This document shows, piece after piece, positions 1-7,092 of a stretch of DNA of 35,094 nt. Each line of letters opens with the position of its first letter. The stretch's first letter is position 1. The position numbers were made by a program, and so were the translations under genes. The notes beneath the pieces are model-generated. The model saw only the letters and a program-made list of their open reading frames with translations. It ran no database searches and was not told the origin of the DNA. The DNA is from Thermodesulfovibrionales bacterium (GTDB taxonomy: Bacteria > Nitrospirota > Thermodesulfovibrionia > Thermodesulfovibrionales > UBA9159): NCBI GenBank assembly GCA_035686305.1, contig DASRZP010000100.1:1-35094 (forward strand), given 5' to 3'.

Positions 1-403
1 GGAAGAGAGAGAATCCGGAAAGGTGCGGAATCGCCGTGTTCACATGGCGAACGAGCGGACCTTCCTTGCGTGGATAAGGACGAGCATCGCGATTATGGCC
101 TTCGGTTTTGTCGTCGAGAGGTTCGCCCTGTTTGTGAGGCAGATGGCCTATATTTTGGGGAAGGCGACTTCAGGCGCTGCGGAGGTCGAGCCCGGCGCCC
201 ATGGATATTCGTCAATCCTGGGGATATTCCTTGTCGGACTCGGCGCATTGATGGGAGTTCTCTCGTTTGTAAGATACAAGAAGATCGAACGACAGATTGA
301 TGAAGACAGGTACCAGCCGTCACTCATCCTCGATACCCTGTTGGCCATATCGGTACTCGTAATCGCGGTCTTCCTCATAATATACATCGTCCATAGTATC
401 TAA
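1..403 (+). CDS. DUF202 (YidH-type) small membrane protein, 5' partial
   Basis: The frame is open to the left edge of the window, so the true start is probably outside it. The first in-window starts are GTG at 23 and ATG at 44. The N-terminal stretch with NERTFLAWIRT followed by a hydrophobic helix is the DUF202/YidH signature. Three membrane segments are visible, near residues 18-36, 62-80 and 104-124 counted from the GTG, which is the usual size of about 120 residues. The short polar linker after the second helix is rich in Lys, Arg, Glu and Asp. Molecular function is unknown for the family; it is an inner-membrane protein. It is separated by about 300 bp from the nickel module and there is no sign that they are co-transcribed. 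Confidence 0.8.
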   Translation, partial: EERESGKVRNRRVHMANERTFLAWIRTSIAIMAFGFVVERFALFVRQMAYILGKATSGAAEVEPGAHGYSSILGIFLVGLGALMGVLSFVRYKKIERQIDEDRYQPSLILDTLLAISVLVIAVFLIIYIVHSI

Positions 404-652
404 GTATCTAACCGAGATCCATCCGTCTTCTTTTTCGGAGTCGACATCCGCTTCTCGGCAAGAGAGTGGCCGTCTGTGGGTATTTCAACGGCGTTGCCCT
501 AAAATCACTTCTTCAGATCAAGTGCTTGCGGTCCGAACCGGCCAATATCCCCGACTCTTGCCTGCAGATCATAAGCCGGTCCGCAAAGTTTAGGAATTAT
601 CTGGGTTAGTCTCCAGGCATTAGCTGATTGGCCTTGAGAGGCCTGTAGGTTC
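404..652. other. intergenic stretch with one long-loop inverted repeat
   Basis: No convincing ORF is seen. An interrupted inverted repeat pairs TTGCGG (526-531) and ACCGGC (537-542) with GCCGGTCCGCAA (575-586), leaving a 5-nt bulge and a loop of about 32 nt. No T-run follows, so it is not a standard terminator for the upstream gene. It could be a decayed repeat or part of an RNA structure. Nothing else is recognisable before the nikR promoter. Confidence 0.35.
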
Positions 653-682
653 TTGACGAGGCGACGCAGGAGGTGCTATAGT
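653..682 (+). promoter_or_regulatory. predicted sigma70-type promoter of nikR
   Basis: TTGACG (653-658), an 18-nt spacer and TATAGT (677-682) match the -35 and -10 consensus at 5/6 positions each. Transcription would begin near 689, giving a leader of about 20 nt. The -10 element overlaps the left arm of the NikR-like operator (678-710), so binding there would block the promoter. Confidence 0.5.
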
Positions 683-710
683 GTTATCAATAAAGAAATC
701 GTAACACTAT
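678..710. promoter_or_regulatory. NikR-type operator (perfect inverted repeat)
   Basis: A perfect 9-bp inverted repeat, ATAGTGTTA (678-686) and TAACACTAT (702-710), is separated by 15 nt. Expressed as 7-mers it is GTGTTAT-N13-GTAACAC, close to the GTGTTAC-N13/14-GTAACAC motif remembered for deltaproteobacterial NikR. The right arm includes the first two bases of the nikR ATG at 709, and no clear Shine-Dalgarno lies in between. Autorepression by Ni-NikR is the natural inference. Confidence 0.75.
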
Positions 711-1125
711 GGGCGTCATCAGATTTGGGATATCACTCGAAAACCCCCTCCTTGAGAGGTTTGACGACCTCATTGAGAAAAAGGGTTATGCAAGCCGGAG
801 CGAGGCCATCAGGGACCTCATCAGGGATAGTCTCGTCACGGAGGAATGGGAGTCCTTTGCCACAGAGACGGTCGGGACAATCACCCTCGTCTATTCCCAT
901 GACACAAGGGAATTAACCGATACCCTTACGGACCTCCAACATCATTTCCATAACGCCATCATCTCTTCCATGCACATTCATCTTGACGAACACAACTGCC
1001 TTGAGGTGATTGTCGTGAAAGGCAAGGCAAAGGATATCAAGACGATAGGAGACAGACTGATAGGGACAAGGGGAGTGAAGCACGGCAAACTGACCGTGAC
1101 GACAACCGGAAAACACCTGAAGTAA
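709..1125 (+). CDS. nikR: nickel-responsive transcriptional regulator NikR
   Basis: Length is 138 residues, normal for NikR. Residues 1-48 form a ribbon-helix-helix DNA-binding domain, with IRFGISLE as the beta strand, followed by a C-terminal ACT-like tetramerisation and metal-binding domain. The square-planar nickel ligands of E. coli NikR (H76, H87, H89, C95) are all present at a constant offset of two: H78, H89, H91 and C97. A cytoplasmic Ni2+-sensing repressor is therefore well supported. The ATG lies inside a perfect inverted-repeat operator and lacks a strong ribosome binding site, consistent with tight autoregulation and low expression. The gene is followed after 67 bp by a TonB-dependent receptor gene whose upstream region carries the same GTAACAC half-sites, and then by a full nickel importer. 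Confidence 0.95.
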   Translation: MGVIRFGISLENPLLERFDDLIEKKGYASRSEAIRDLIRDSLVTEEWESFATETVGTITLVYSHDTRELTDTLTDLQHHFHNAIISSMHIHLDEHNCLEVIVVKGKAKDIKTIGDRLIGTRGVKHGKLTVTTTGKHLK

Positions 1126-1141
1126 TTTTTTTTGGTTTCAT

Positions 1142-1170
1142 GGTAACACCAATTGAATAAAGGTAACACT
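1142..1170 (+). promoter_or_regulatory. tandem NikR-like half-sites before the TonB receptor
   Basis: GGTAACACC (1142-1150) and GGTAACACT (1162-1170) are direct repeats 20 bp apart. The similarity continues into a following AATTRAA on both copies. Written as 7-mers they are GTAACAC-N13-GTAACAC, the same spacing as the nikR operator but with the left arm in the opposite orientation. They lie 23 bp upstream of the receptor ATG, just before its ribosome binding site (AAAAGGAGG, 1175-1183), so they are placed to control the import operon. Confidence 0.5.
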
Positions 1171-1192
1171 AATTAAAAGGAGGATTCGGGTT

Positions 1193-3292
1193 ATGCGTTT
1201 GGGTCATCGCACAGTGACTGTTCCATATTATGTCGGGCTGGTTGCACTACTCATGAGCTTTTTTTTTGTCTCCTTTGCCTTCGCCGGAGGGATACAGACA
1301 CTGGACGTAGTGGAGGTAACGGACTCCACGGAAAATCTTGTCGGAACCGCAGACTCGGCAAATGAGGGGACCGTTCCGCGGGAGCAGATTGAGGCCCGCC
1401 CGGTGTACCGGATAGGGGAGCTGATGGAGGTGACCCCGGGGCTGATCGTCTCTCAGCACAGCGGCGAGGCAAAGGCAAACCAATACTACCTCCGGGGAAT
1501 GAACCTCGACCACGGTACGGATTTAAGGATCACCGTTGACGGCATGGTGGTCAACGAGCGCACTCACGGGCATGGGCAGGGGTATGCCGATCTGAATTTC
1601 ATGATACCGGAACTCATCAGCAGCCTGCAGTACAGAAAGGGGCCGTACTATGCCGCTTACGGAGACTTTGCCTCTGCCGGCGCCGTAGACATCAACTACG
1701 TAAACTCCCTGCCTAAGGGGATCGCAAGCGGAACCGTGGGGCAGGATAACTACCAGAGGGCCCTCCTTGCCGATGCATTCAAAGTCGGACCCGGAAATCT
1801 GCTCTTTGCTCTGGAAGCCGTCCACAGTGACGGTCCCTGGGATAATCATGAAGACCTGAGAAAGTATAACGGAGTGCTGCGCTATAGCGTTAGGGACGAA
1901 CAGAACGGCTTCAACATTACCGCTATGGCATACAACGGAAAGGATAACGCGACCAATCAGGTTGCAGAACGCGCCGTGGGTGAAGGACTGATTTCACGCT
2001 TCGGTACCCTGAACCCCACCGATTATGTGGATGCGACCCGGTACAGTCTCTCCGGCGCATGGCAGCGCACCGTGGGTAATTCCATCACCAAAGTCAATGC
2101 ATATACGATCGTCAATCATCTTGCCCTGTTTTCCGATTTTACCTATTTTCTCAACGACCCTGTCAACGGCGACCAGTTCGAGCAGTCCGACAGGCGTGTC
2201 ACAAACGCAGTGAATGCCAGCCAGACCTGGCTCTCCACCTGGGCTGGGCGTCAGATGGAAAATACCATCGGCCTTCAGTTACAAAACGACAATATCTTTG
2301 TCGGCCTCGACAATACCAAAGACCGGCAGGTCCTTTCGGTGGTACGGTTTGACCACGTTGTTGAGAACAGCGCGGGACTGTATTTCGAGAACAGCCTCCA
2401 GTGGTTTGAAAAATTTCGCACGGTGGCGGGAATACGGGGCGACTTCTACCACTTTAAAGTTGCCAGCGACAACCCCGCAAACTCAGGGACAAAGAATGAT
2501 AGCATCGCAAGCCCGAAGCTGAACATGATATTCGGGCCCTGGGTCAAGACCGAGTTCTTCATCAATCTGGGCGAAGGGTTCCACAGCAATGATGCCCGGG
2601 GTACCACGATAACAGTAGTGCCGGGGACAGGAGTCGACGCGAACCTTCCCGCGCAAAAGGTTACGCCCCTGGTGCGCTCAAAAGGATATGAAACAGGGGC
2701 GCGCACCGCGATCATCCCGGGACTTCAGAGCTCTTTAACCTTCTTCGTTTTGAAATTCGACTCGGAGTTGGTATTTGCCGGAGATGCAGGCACCACAGAG
2801 GCGGGCAGGCCCAGCCGCAGGCGGGGTTTTGAATTCGCGAATTACTACAAACCAACCCCCTGGCTCACCATAGATGCCGATTTCGCTTACACGTGGGCTC
2901 GCTTTACGGAGCCGGACCCCGATCCTTCCGTGCATGGTGACCATATCCCCGGTGCACCGGAAGGAGTGGGCTCGTTCAGCGCAACCGTAGACAATCTCGG
3001 ACCCTGGTTCGGCAGTTTGCAGTTGCGCTATCTCGGACCCCGCCCGCTCATCGAGGACAACAGCGTGCGCTCAGGTAGTTCCACGACGCTGAACGGCAGA
3101 ATAGGCTATAAATTCACCAAAAACCTGATGGCCTATCTTGAAGGGTTCAATATCCTCGACGCCAAGGTCAGCAACATTGATTACTATTATACCTCCAGAT
3201 TGCCTGGAGAGCCTGCTGAAGGGGTGGCCGATATCCATTTCAAGCCGATGGAGCCGCGCACCTTCCGGATAAGTGTAATATATAATTTTTAG
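1193..3292 (+). CDS. TonB-dependent outer-membrane receptor, probably for nickel
   Basis: The product is 699 residues. A signal peptide of about 31 residues ends at SFAFAGG, a TonB-box-like LDVVEV follows, then a plug domain (about 55-165) and a long beta-barrel ending in a terminal Phe (ISVIYNF), as expected for BAM-inserted porins. The plug contains an NERTHGHGQGYADLN segment, a His-containing motif that could contact a metal ligand. The ribosome binding site AAAAGGAGG sits 9 nt before the ATG. Substrate assignment to nickel is inferred from context: NikR upstream with half-sites in the promoter, and ExbB, ExbD, TonB and NikMNQO genes immediately downstream on the same strand. A siderophore or cobalamin substrate cannot be excluded from sequence alone, but no corrinoid riboswitch is seen upstream. 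Confidence 0.88.
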   Translation: MRLGHRTVTVPYYVGLVALLMSFFFVSFAFAGGIQTLDVVEVTDSTENLVGTADSANEGTVPREQIEARPVYRIGELMEVTPGLIVSQHSGEAKANQYYLRGMNLDHGTDLRITVDGMVVNERTHGHGQGYADLNFMIPELISSLQYRKGPYYAAYGDFASAGAVDINYVNSLPKGIASGTVGQDNYQRALLADAFKVGPGNLLFALEAVHSDGPWDNHEDLRKYNGVLRYSVRDEQNGFNITAMAYNGKDNATNQVAERAVGEGLISRFGTLNPTDYVDATRYSLSGAWQRTVGNSITKVNAYTIVNHLALFSDFTYFLNDPVNGDQFEQSDRRVTNAVNASQTWLSTWAGRQMENTIGLQLQNDNIFVGLDNTKDRQVLSVVRFDHVVENSAGLYFENSLQWFEKFRTVAGIRGDFYHFKVASDNPANSGTKNDSIASPKLNMIFGPWVKTEFFINLGEGFHSNDARGTTITVVPGTGVDANLPAQKVTPLVRSKGYETGARTAIIPGLQSSLTFFVLKFDSELVFAGDAGTTEAGRPSRRRGFEFANYYKPTPWLTIDADFAYTWARFTEPDPDPSVHGDHIPGAPEGVGSFSATVDNLGPWFGSLQLRYLGPRPLIEDNSVRSGSSTTLNGRIGYKFTKNLMAYLEGFNILDAKVSNIDYYYTSRLPGEPAEGVADIHFKPMEPRTFRISVIYNF

Positions 3293-3323
3293 AGAAGGCG
3301 AAAAACGTAAAAGGAGTTTGGTC

Positions 3324-3968
3324 ATGGAAGAGCTGTATAATTCATTCAAGGCGCTGCAATTCGGCGGTGTGACGATATATCCACTCCTGCTTTTGGGTGT
3401 GATGGCGCTGGTCATCATCCTCGACAAGGCATTTGTATACTGGCGGTATGTCAGGCTCTCGGCCTCCCTGCTGAAGCTGCTTGAAAAATACCGGTTTGCC
3501 TGGTCCGACCTTGAGCAGCAGATGGCAGTCCTTGTCCCGGGAAATTACTTCGGTCGCTTCTTTCAAGCAATACTCGATAACCGAGCAAATCCGGCATGGT
3601 GGGTTGAGTCCCGTGCAGCGGATGAAGCCCTCCTGATAGAAAAGGCTCTGAACAGGGGACTGTGGGTATTGGAAACTATTGTAACAGCCGCACCCTTACT
3701 CGGGCTGGTAGGGACTATCATCGGCATGATGGGCTCATTCAGGTTGATCGGTGGAAGCGGGTTGGTAAACCCGACGGGAATAACCGCCGGAGTGGCCCAA
3801 GCCCTGATTGCAACGACGCTCGGCCTTATCATCGCACTTATTGCGCTGTTTGCATTCAACTTCTTTTCATATCTGCAGTCCAGGACCATGGACGAGATGG
3901 AACGCCTCGGCACACGCCTGGTGGACCACATACGGATGGACCAGGAAAAGAACGGGACTGCAGCATGA
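3324..3968 (+). CDS. exbB: ExbB/TolQ/MotA-family proton channel
   Basis: Length is 214 residues. The ATG at 3324 is chosen over an in-frame TTG at 3318 because AAAAGGAG (3309-3316) is ideally spaced for it. Three membrane helices are visible: an N-terminal one near residues 18-36 and a C-terminal pair near 112-138 and 150-176. The region LETIVTAAPLLGLVGTIIGM is the conserved MotA/TolQ/ExbB core that lines the proton path. With ExbD it energises TonB using the proton gradient. The gene starts 31 bp after the receptor and overlaps exbD by an ATGA junction, so it is clearly part of the receptor operon. This suggests a dedicated energiser rather than the cell's general copy. Confidence 0.92.
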   Translation: MEELYNSFKALQFGGVTIYPLLLLGVMALVIILDKAFVYWRYVRLSASLLKLLEKYRFAWSDLEQQMAVLVPGNYFGRFFQAILDNRANPAWWVESRAADEALLIEKALNRGLWVLETIVTAAPLLGLVGTIIGMMGSFRLIGGSGLVNPTGITAGVAQALIATTLGLIIALIALFAFNFFSYLQSRTMDEMERLGTRLVDHIRMDQEKNGTAA

Positions 3969-4369
3969 AGATACGCAGGTCCCGGCGGTCCAGGCGCGGC
4001 CGGATAGAAATTATTCCCATGATCGACGTGATGTTCTTTCTCCTGGCGACCTTTATGCTCGCATCACTCTCACTTCAGAATCTCCATTCCCTGCCGGTGA
4101 ACCTGCCCCAGGGCAAGGCGGCGCCGATCCGGGCCAGGGGTCCCGTCACTCTCACCATCACCAAAGATGGGGCAATTCTGCTGGACAGCACCCCTGTGAG
4201 TCTGGAGAGCCTATCCGGAACCCTGAAGTCGATGCTCAGGAGCCCGAATGACCACATCATTGTTGCCGCAGACAGCAAGGCATCTCACGGCGTCGTTGCC
4301 CAGGCCATGCTGCGTGCCAGGGCAGCCGGGGCAGAGCATTTCATTATCGCCGTAAAATATAATGAGTAA
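3965..4369 (+). CDS. exbD: ExbD/TolR biopolymer transport protein
   Basis: Length is 134 residues, typical of ExbD. The start ATG at 3965 overlaps the exbB stop (ATGA). The N-terminus is very basic (KIRRSRRSRRGR) and is followed by IIPMIDVMFFLLATFML, the single membrane helix with the conserved Asp (residue 21) that carries protons in ExbD/TolR. The rest is the periplasmic domain, ending in VAADSKASHGVVAQAM and the usual small C-terminal fold. It works with ExbB and TonB at the inner membrane. It also overlaps tonB by 8 nt, which argues for translational coupling across exbB-exbD-tonB. Confidence 0.92.
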   Translation: MKIRRSRRSRRGRIEIIPMIDVMFFLLATFMLASLSLQNLHSLPVNLPQGKAAPIRARGPVTLTITKDGAILLDSTPVSLESLSGTLKSMLRSPNDHIIVAADSKASHGVVAQAMLRARAAGAEHFIIAVKYNE

Positions 4370-5120
4370 CAATCCTCCGGCATCACAACTTCTTGACATT
4401 GATAACCCCTGGCGTCGCCTTCCATGTGTCATGCCGGCGGCCCTTCTCATCTGGGTGGGACTGCTCTGGGGATTCGGCTTCATAACAGGGCGAATGACGG
4501 AGCACGTTGAGCCGCCAAACAGCATAGACGCACAGATTATCGAGATGAAAATGCCGGAAAAACGTATTGTTGTTCCTGTGCAGCCGGTGAGAAAGGCTGT
4601 GTCCAGAACGGCTCCGTCCCAAATACCGGCCCCAATGCGACAACCCGTAACTCTGGGAGACACCCAGTCGAAGCCTGCAGAAAAGCCTGTCATGCAGCCG
4701 GCGCTTCCCTCAACTCCTGCCGTTTCACTTCCTGAAACAAATCTGCCTGCCGGCAATCAACCGTCATCAGTGCTCATTCCGCCACGAGGCACGTCAGAAC
4801 GCGGTATGCTGCCCAAGGGTACGACAGGTGAGTCTATCTCCCCTCCACAATTTGGCGCCGCGTATTTGAATAATCCAAAACCTCTTTATCCCGCTTCTGC
4901 GAGACGAATGGGAATGGAAGGGACTGTTATGCTAAAAGTCTTGGTAAGTCGAGATGGAGGTGCGGTCAAAATTGAGATAGCTCAGTCTTCCGGGCACGAA
5001 ATTCTGGATAAGGCGGCTGCTGAAGCAGTGAAAAACTGGCGTTTTGTACCGGCACGACAGGGAGATTCTCCGCTGGAGGAGTGGGTACAGGTGCCTGTGG
5101 CATTTCGTTTGAAAAAATGA
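4362..5120 (+). CDS. tonB: TonB energy-transducing protein
   Basis: The product is 252 residues. One membrane anchor lies near residues 22-42. A Pro-rich periplasmic spacer follows (about 50-160), and the C-terminal TonB domain (about 165-252) begins with NPKPLYPASARRMGMEGTV and ends with NWRFVPARQG and VPVAFRLKK. The YPxxARRxGxEGxV motif is diagnostic of this domain, which contacts the TonB box of the outer-membrane receptor. The gene overlaps exbD by 8 nt and is followed after 25 bp by the nickel permease gene. The TonB domain is complete; no frameshift is seen. Confidence 0.92.
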   Translation: MSNNPPASQLLDIDNPWRRLPCVMPAALLIWVGLLWGFGFITGRMTEHVEPPNSIDAQIIEMKMPEKRIVVPVQPVRKAVSRTAPSQIPAPMRQPVTLGDTQSKPAEKPVMQPALPSTPAVSLPETNLPAGNQPSSVLIPPRGTSERGMLPKGTTGESISPPQFGAAYLNNPKPLYPASARRMGMEGTVMLKVLVSRDGGAVKIEIAQSSGHEILDKAAAEAVKNWRFVPARQGDSPLEEWVQVPVAFRLKK

Positions 5121-5145
5121 TTACTGTGGTAACATGGGGATGTAA

Positions 5146-5832
5146 ATGCATATACCTGATGGTTACCTGAGTCCTCAAACATATGTGCCTCTTTATGGAG
5201 CATCTTTTGTATTCTGGTCAGTTGCTCTCAAGAAGATAAAGAAAGAGCTTTCTGCAAAGCATGTTCCCTATCTCGCGATGGCGGCGGCCTTCTCTTTTCT
5301 TATCATGATGTTCAACGTGCCGATCCCAGGCGGGACCACAGGCCATGCTGTCGGCGGCGGAATCATCGCCATCCTTTTGGGTCCGTGGACAGCAGTGATC
5401 GCCGTATCCGTCAGCCTGATAGTTCAGGCTATTGTATTCGGGGACGGGGGGATAACGGCTATCGGCGCTAACTGTTTCAATATGGCAGTGACAATGCCCT
5501 TTGTATCTTATTGGGTTTTCAAACTCATAAGAGGAAATGCCGTCACCGGCGCAAGGCTCAATATCGCAGCCTTTCTATCCGGCTATGTCGGGCTTTCTGT
5601 GGCAGCAATAATTACAGCGATCGAATTCGGGATTCAACCCATGATCGCAAGCGGGCCTGACGGAAGACCGCTCTATGCGCCTTACCCGCTGTCGGTGGCT
5701 CTCCCGGCAATGGCATTGGAACATATGTTGTTATTCAGCGTCGTTGAGGGTGTCGTTACTGTTTTATTATTCAAATATTTCGCTAAGCATGAGCCCGATC
5801 TGATATATGCGTTAACTGAGAAGGAGGCATGA
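5146..5832 (+). CDS. cbiM: CbiM/NikM substrate-binding subunit of an ECF-type Ni/Co transporter
   Basis: Length is 228 residues. The protein begins MHIPDGYLSP, the invariant CbiM/NikM N-terminus whose Met1 amine and His2 coordinate the metal. About six to seven hydrophobic helices follow. Other family marks are PIPGGTTGHAVGGG (about 64-77) and the NCFNMAVTMP segment. It captures Ni2+ or Co2+ in the periplasm and passes it through the membrane with CbiQ. Specificity cannot be read from the sequence; nickel (NikM) is preferred because NikR-like sites lead the module and a NikN-like partner follows. Only a modest GGGGA precedes the ATG. The next gene begins one base after the stop. Confidence 0.92.
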   Translation: MHIPDGYLSPQTYVPLYGASFVFWSVALKKIKKELSAKHVPYLAMAAAFSFLIMMFNVPIPGGTTGHAVGGGIIAILLGPWTAVIAVSVSLIVQAIVFGDGGITAIGANCFNMAVTMPFVSYWVFKLIRGNAVTGARLNIAAFLSGYVGLSVAAIITAIEFGIQPMIASGPDGRPLYAPYPLSVALPAMALEHMLLFSVVEGVVTVLLFKYFAKHEPDLIYALTEKEA

Positions 5833-5833
5833 G

Positions 5834-6169
5834 ATGACACAATCACAGAAGAAACTCTGGATAGGTCTTTTCATTATGGCGCTTCTTACGCCTATAGGGG
5901 TCATCCTGCCTGAAAAATTCAAGGCCGGCGGCGCCTGGGGCGAGTGGGGGCCGGGGGAGCTCGAAAAACTTCTCGGTTACGCGCCTGAAGGATTAAAGAG
6001 ATTGGCCGACCTCTGGAAAGCGCCTCTCCCCGATTACAACTTCGGCGGAGAAGGCGCTTCCATGACCGTTCAGGTGATTTCTTACATAGCGTCAGGTCTT
6101 ATTGGAATACTGGTGGTGGGTCTTGTGATATATGTAATTTCGCGGGTAATTGCAAAAGATGAAAAGTAA
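5834..6169 (+). CDS. nikN: NikN-like (PDGLE-domain) accessory subunit of the nickel transporter
   Basis: The product is 111 residues with one N-terminal membrane helix (about 8-26) and one C-terminal helix (about 82-105) flanking a periplasmic loop of about 55 residues. The segment ALLTPIGVILPEKFKAGGAWGEWG and the later AYAP-type region (LLGYAPEGLKRL) match the topology of NikN and PDGLE-domain proteins found beside NikM. NikN/CbiN are thought to help metal loading of the M subunit. A strong ribosome binding site, AAGGAGG (5821-5827), lies inside the end of cbiM, and the next gene starts 11 nt before its stop. Its assignment rests on topology, size and position as much as on motif identity. 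Confidence 0.8.
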   Translation: MTQSQKKLWIGLFIMALLTPIGVILPEKFKAGGAWGEWGPGELEKLLGYAPEGLKRLADLWKAPLPDYNFGGEGASMTVQVISYIASGLIGILVVGLVIYVISRVIAKDEK

Positions 6170-7085
6170 GATACCTTCATTTCTTTTGGAGAGGCCCTCC
6201 TCTGGTTCCTTCACGCCAGGTGAGGGGAGCCTTAAAATCCCTTTTATTGAGAGGGGCATACACCATCTGGCGGATGTCATCAAGACCGGATACATCCAGT
6301 GGGAAACTGCCTCAAAGGACAACTTCTTTCAGAGGATCGATCCCCGGATAAAAGTCCTCTTCCTTCTTTATTTCATAATTATCGTAAGTCTGAAAAAGGA
6401 CATTCTTCCGGAAGTTTTGACAGGTGTCTTTATTTTCATTCTCATGCTGATTTCCCGGCTGAATATCTTGAGCCTCTACAAACGGGTTTTCTTCATCGGC
6501 TTCTTTTTTGGTTTTCTCGTTGCGCTTCCCTCTTCATGCAATGTCATCACAAGGGGTGAGCTGATTCTTCCGATAATTCACCTGTCAAGACCTTATGATT
6601 TTTGGGTCTACCGGATACCACAGGAAATTGGTTTCACAAGAGAAGGACTTTACGGTCTCATAATGCTTACCTTTCGGGTCATGAACTCGTTGGCGCTCTC
6701 TTTCTTTGTGATATATACAACTCCCTTCCCCGAGATAATGAAAGCCCTCAAGGTCCTGAAAGTGCCCGACGCCTTTATCATGATAATAACGCTTTCCTAC
6801 AAGTACATGTTCATATTTGCAAAGACGGTTGAAGACATGCACCTTGCAAAGAAAAGCAGATTGGCCGGGCATACGAGCGATAAAGAGGCCCGGCAATGGA
6901 TAGCAGGAAGAATCGCCTTCATGTTCAAGAAGACCCGGAAAAGGTGCGAAGAGATCTTCGACGCCATGTTGAGCAGGGGCTTTTCTGAAGACATTAAAAT
7001 ATATGGTGTGAGAAAGTTTTTTCCGCGTGACTGGTATGCTGGCGCAGTCCTCTTCCTGGCCGGTATCCTGTTTTTGTGGATGTGA
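6159..7085 (+). CDS. cbiQ: CbiQ/NikQ transmembrane (T) component of the ECF nickel transporter
   Basis: Length is 308 residues from ATG 6159 (an in-frame TTG lies at 6150); the start overlaps nikN. About five membrane helices run from residue 60 to 215, with a final one at the C-terminus (GAVLFLAGILFLWM). DPRIKVLFLLYF is the usual entry into the first helix. The cytosolic region with MLSRGF (about 272-277) is the ABC-contacting motif, equivalent to the second Ala-Arg-Gly-type motif of T components. Residues 9-25 are Ser/Gly/Pro-rich and are encoded by an imperfect palindrome (6195-6229) that could be an in-frame insertion. It couples ATP hydrolysis by CbiO to transport. Confidence 0.9.
   Translation: MKSKIPSFLLERPSSGSFTPGEGSLKIPFIERGIHHLADVIKTGYIQWETASKDNFFQRIDPRIKVLFLLYFIIIVSLKKDILPEVLTGVFIFILMLISRLNILSLYKRVFFIGFFFGFLVALPSSCNVITRGELILPIIHLSRPYDFWVYRIPQEIGFTREGLYGLIMLTFRVMNSLALSFFVIYTTPFPEIMKALKVLKVPDAFIMIITLSYKYMFIFAKTVEDMHLAKKSRLAGHTSDKEARQWIAGRIAFMFKKTRKRCEEIFDAMLSRGFSEDIKIYGVRKFFPRDWYAGAVLFLAGILFLWM
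6195..6229. repeat. imperfect palindrome inside the cbiQ coding region
   Basis: CCCTCCTCTGG (6195-6205) and CCAGGTGAGGGGAG (6216-6229) form an imperfect stem with a 10-nt loop. The segment is translated in frame as a low-complexity Ser/Gly/Pro stretch before the conserved part of CbiQ. Read on the minus strand it shares CCCCTCAYC and ACCAGAGG with the palindrome inside mfd (24932-24972). Relationship between the two is a suggestion only. Confidence 0.35.
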
Positions 7086-7092
7086 GGTTATT

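Noticed and set aside
5129-5135. GTAACAT, a NikR-like half-site before cbiM
   Set aside because: No partner half-site lies at the N13 spacing, and the gene is already within the operon.
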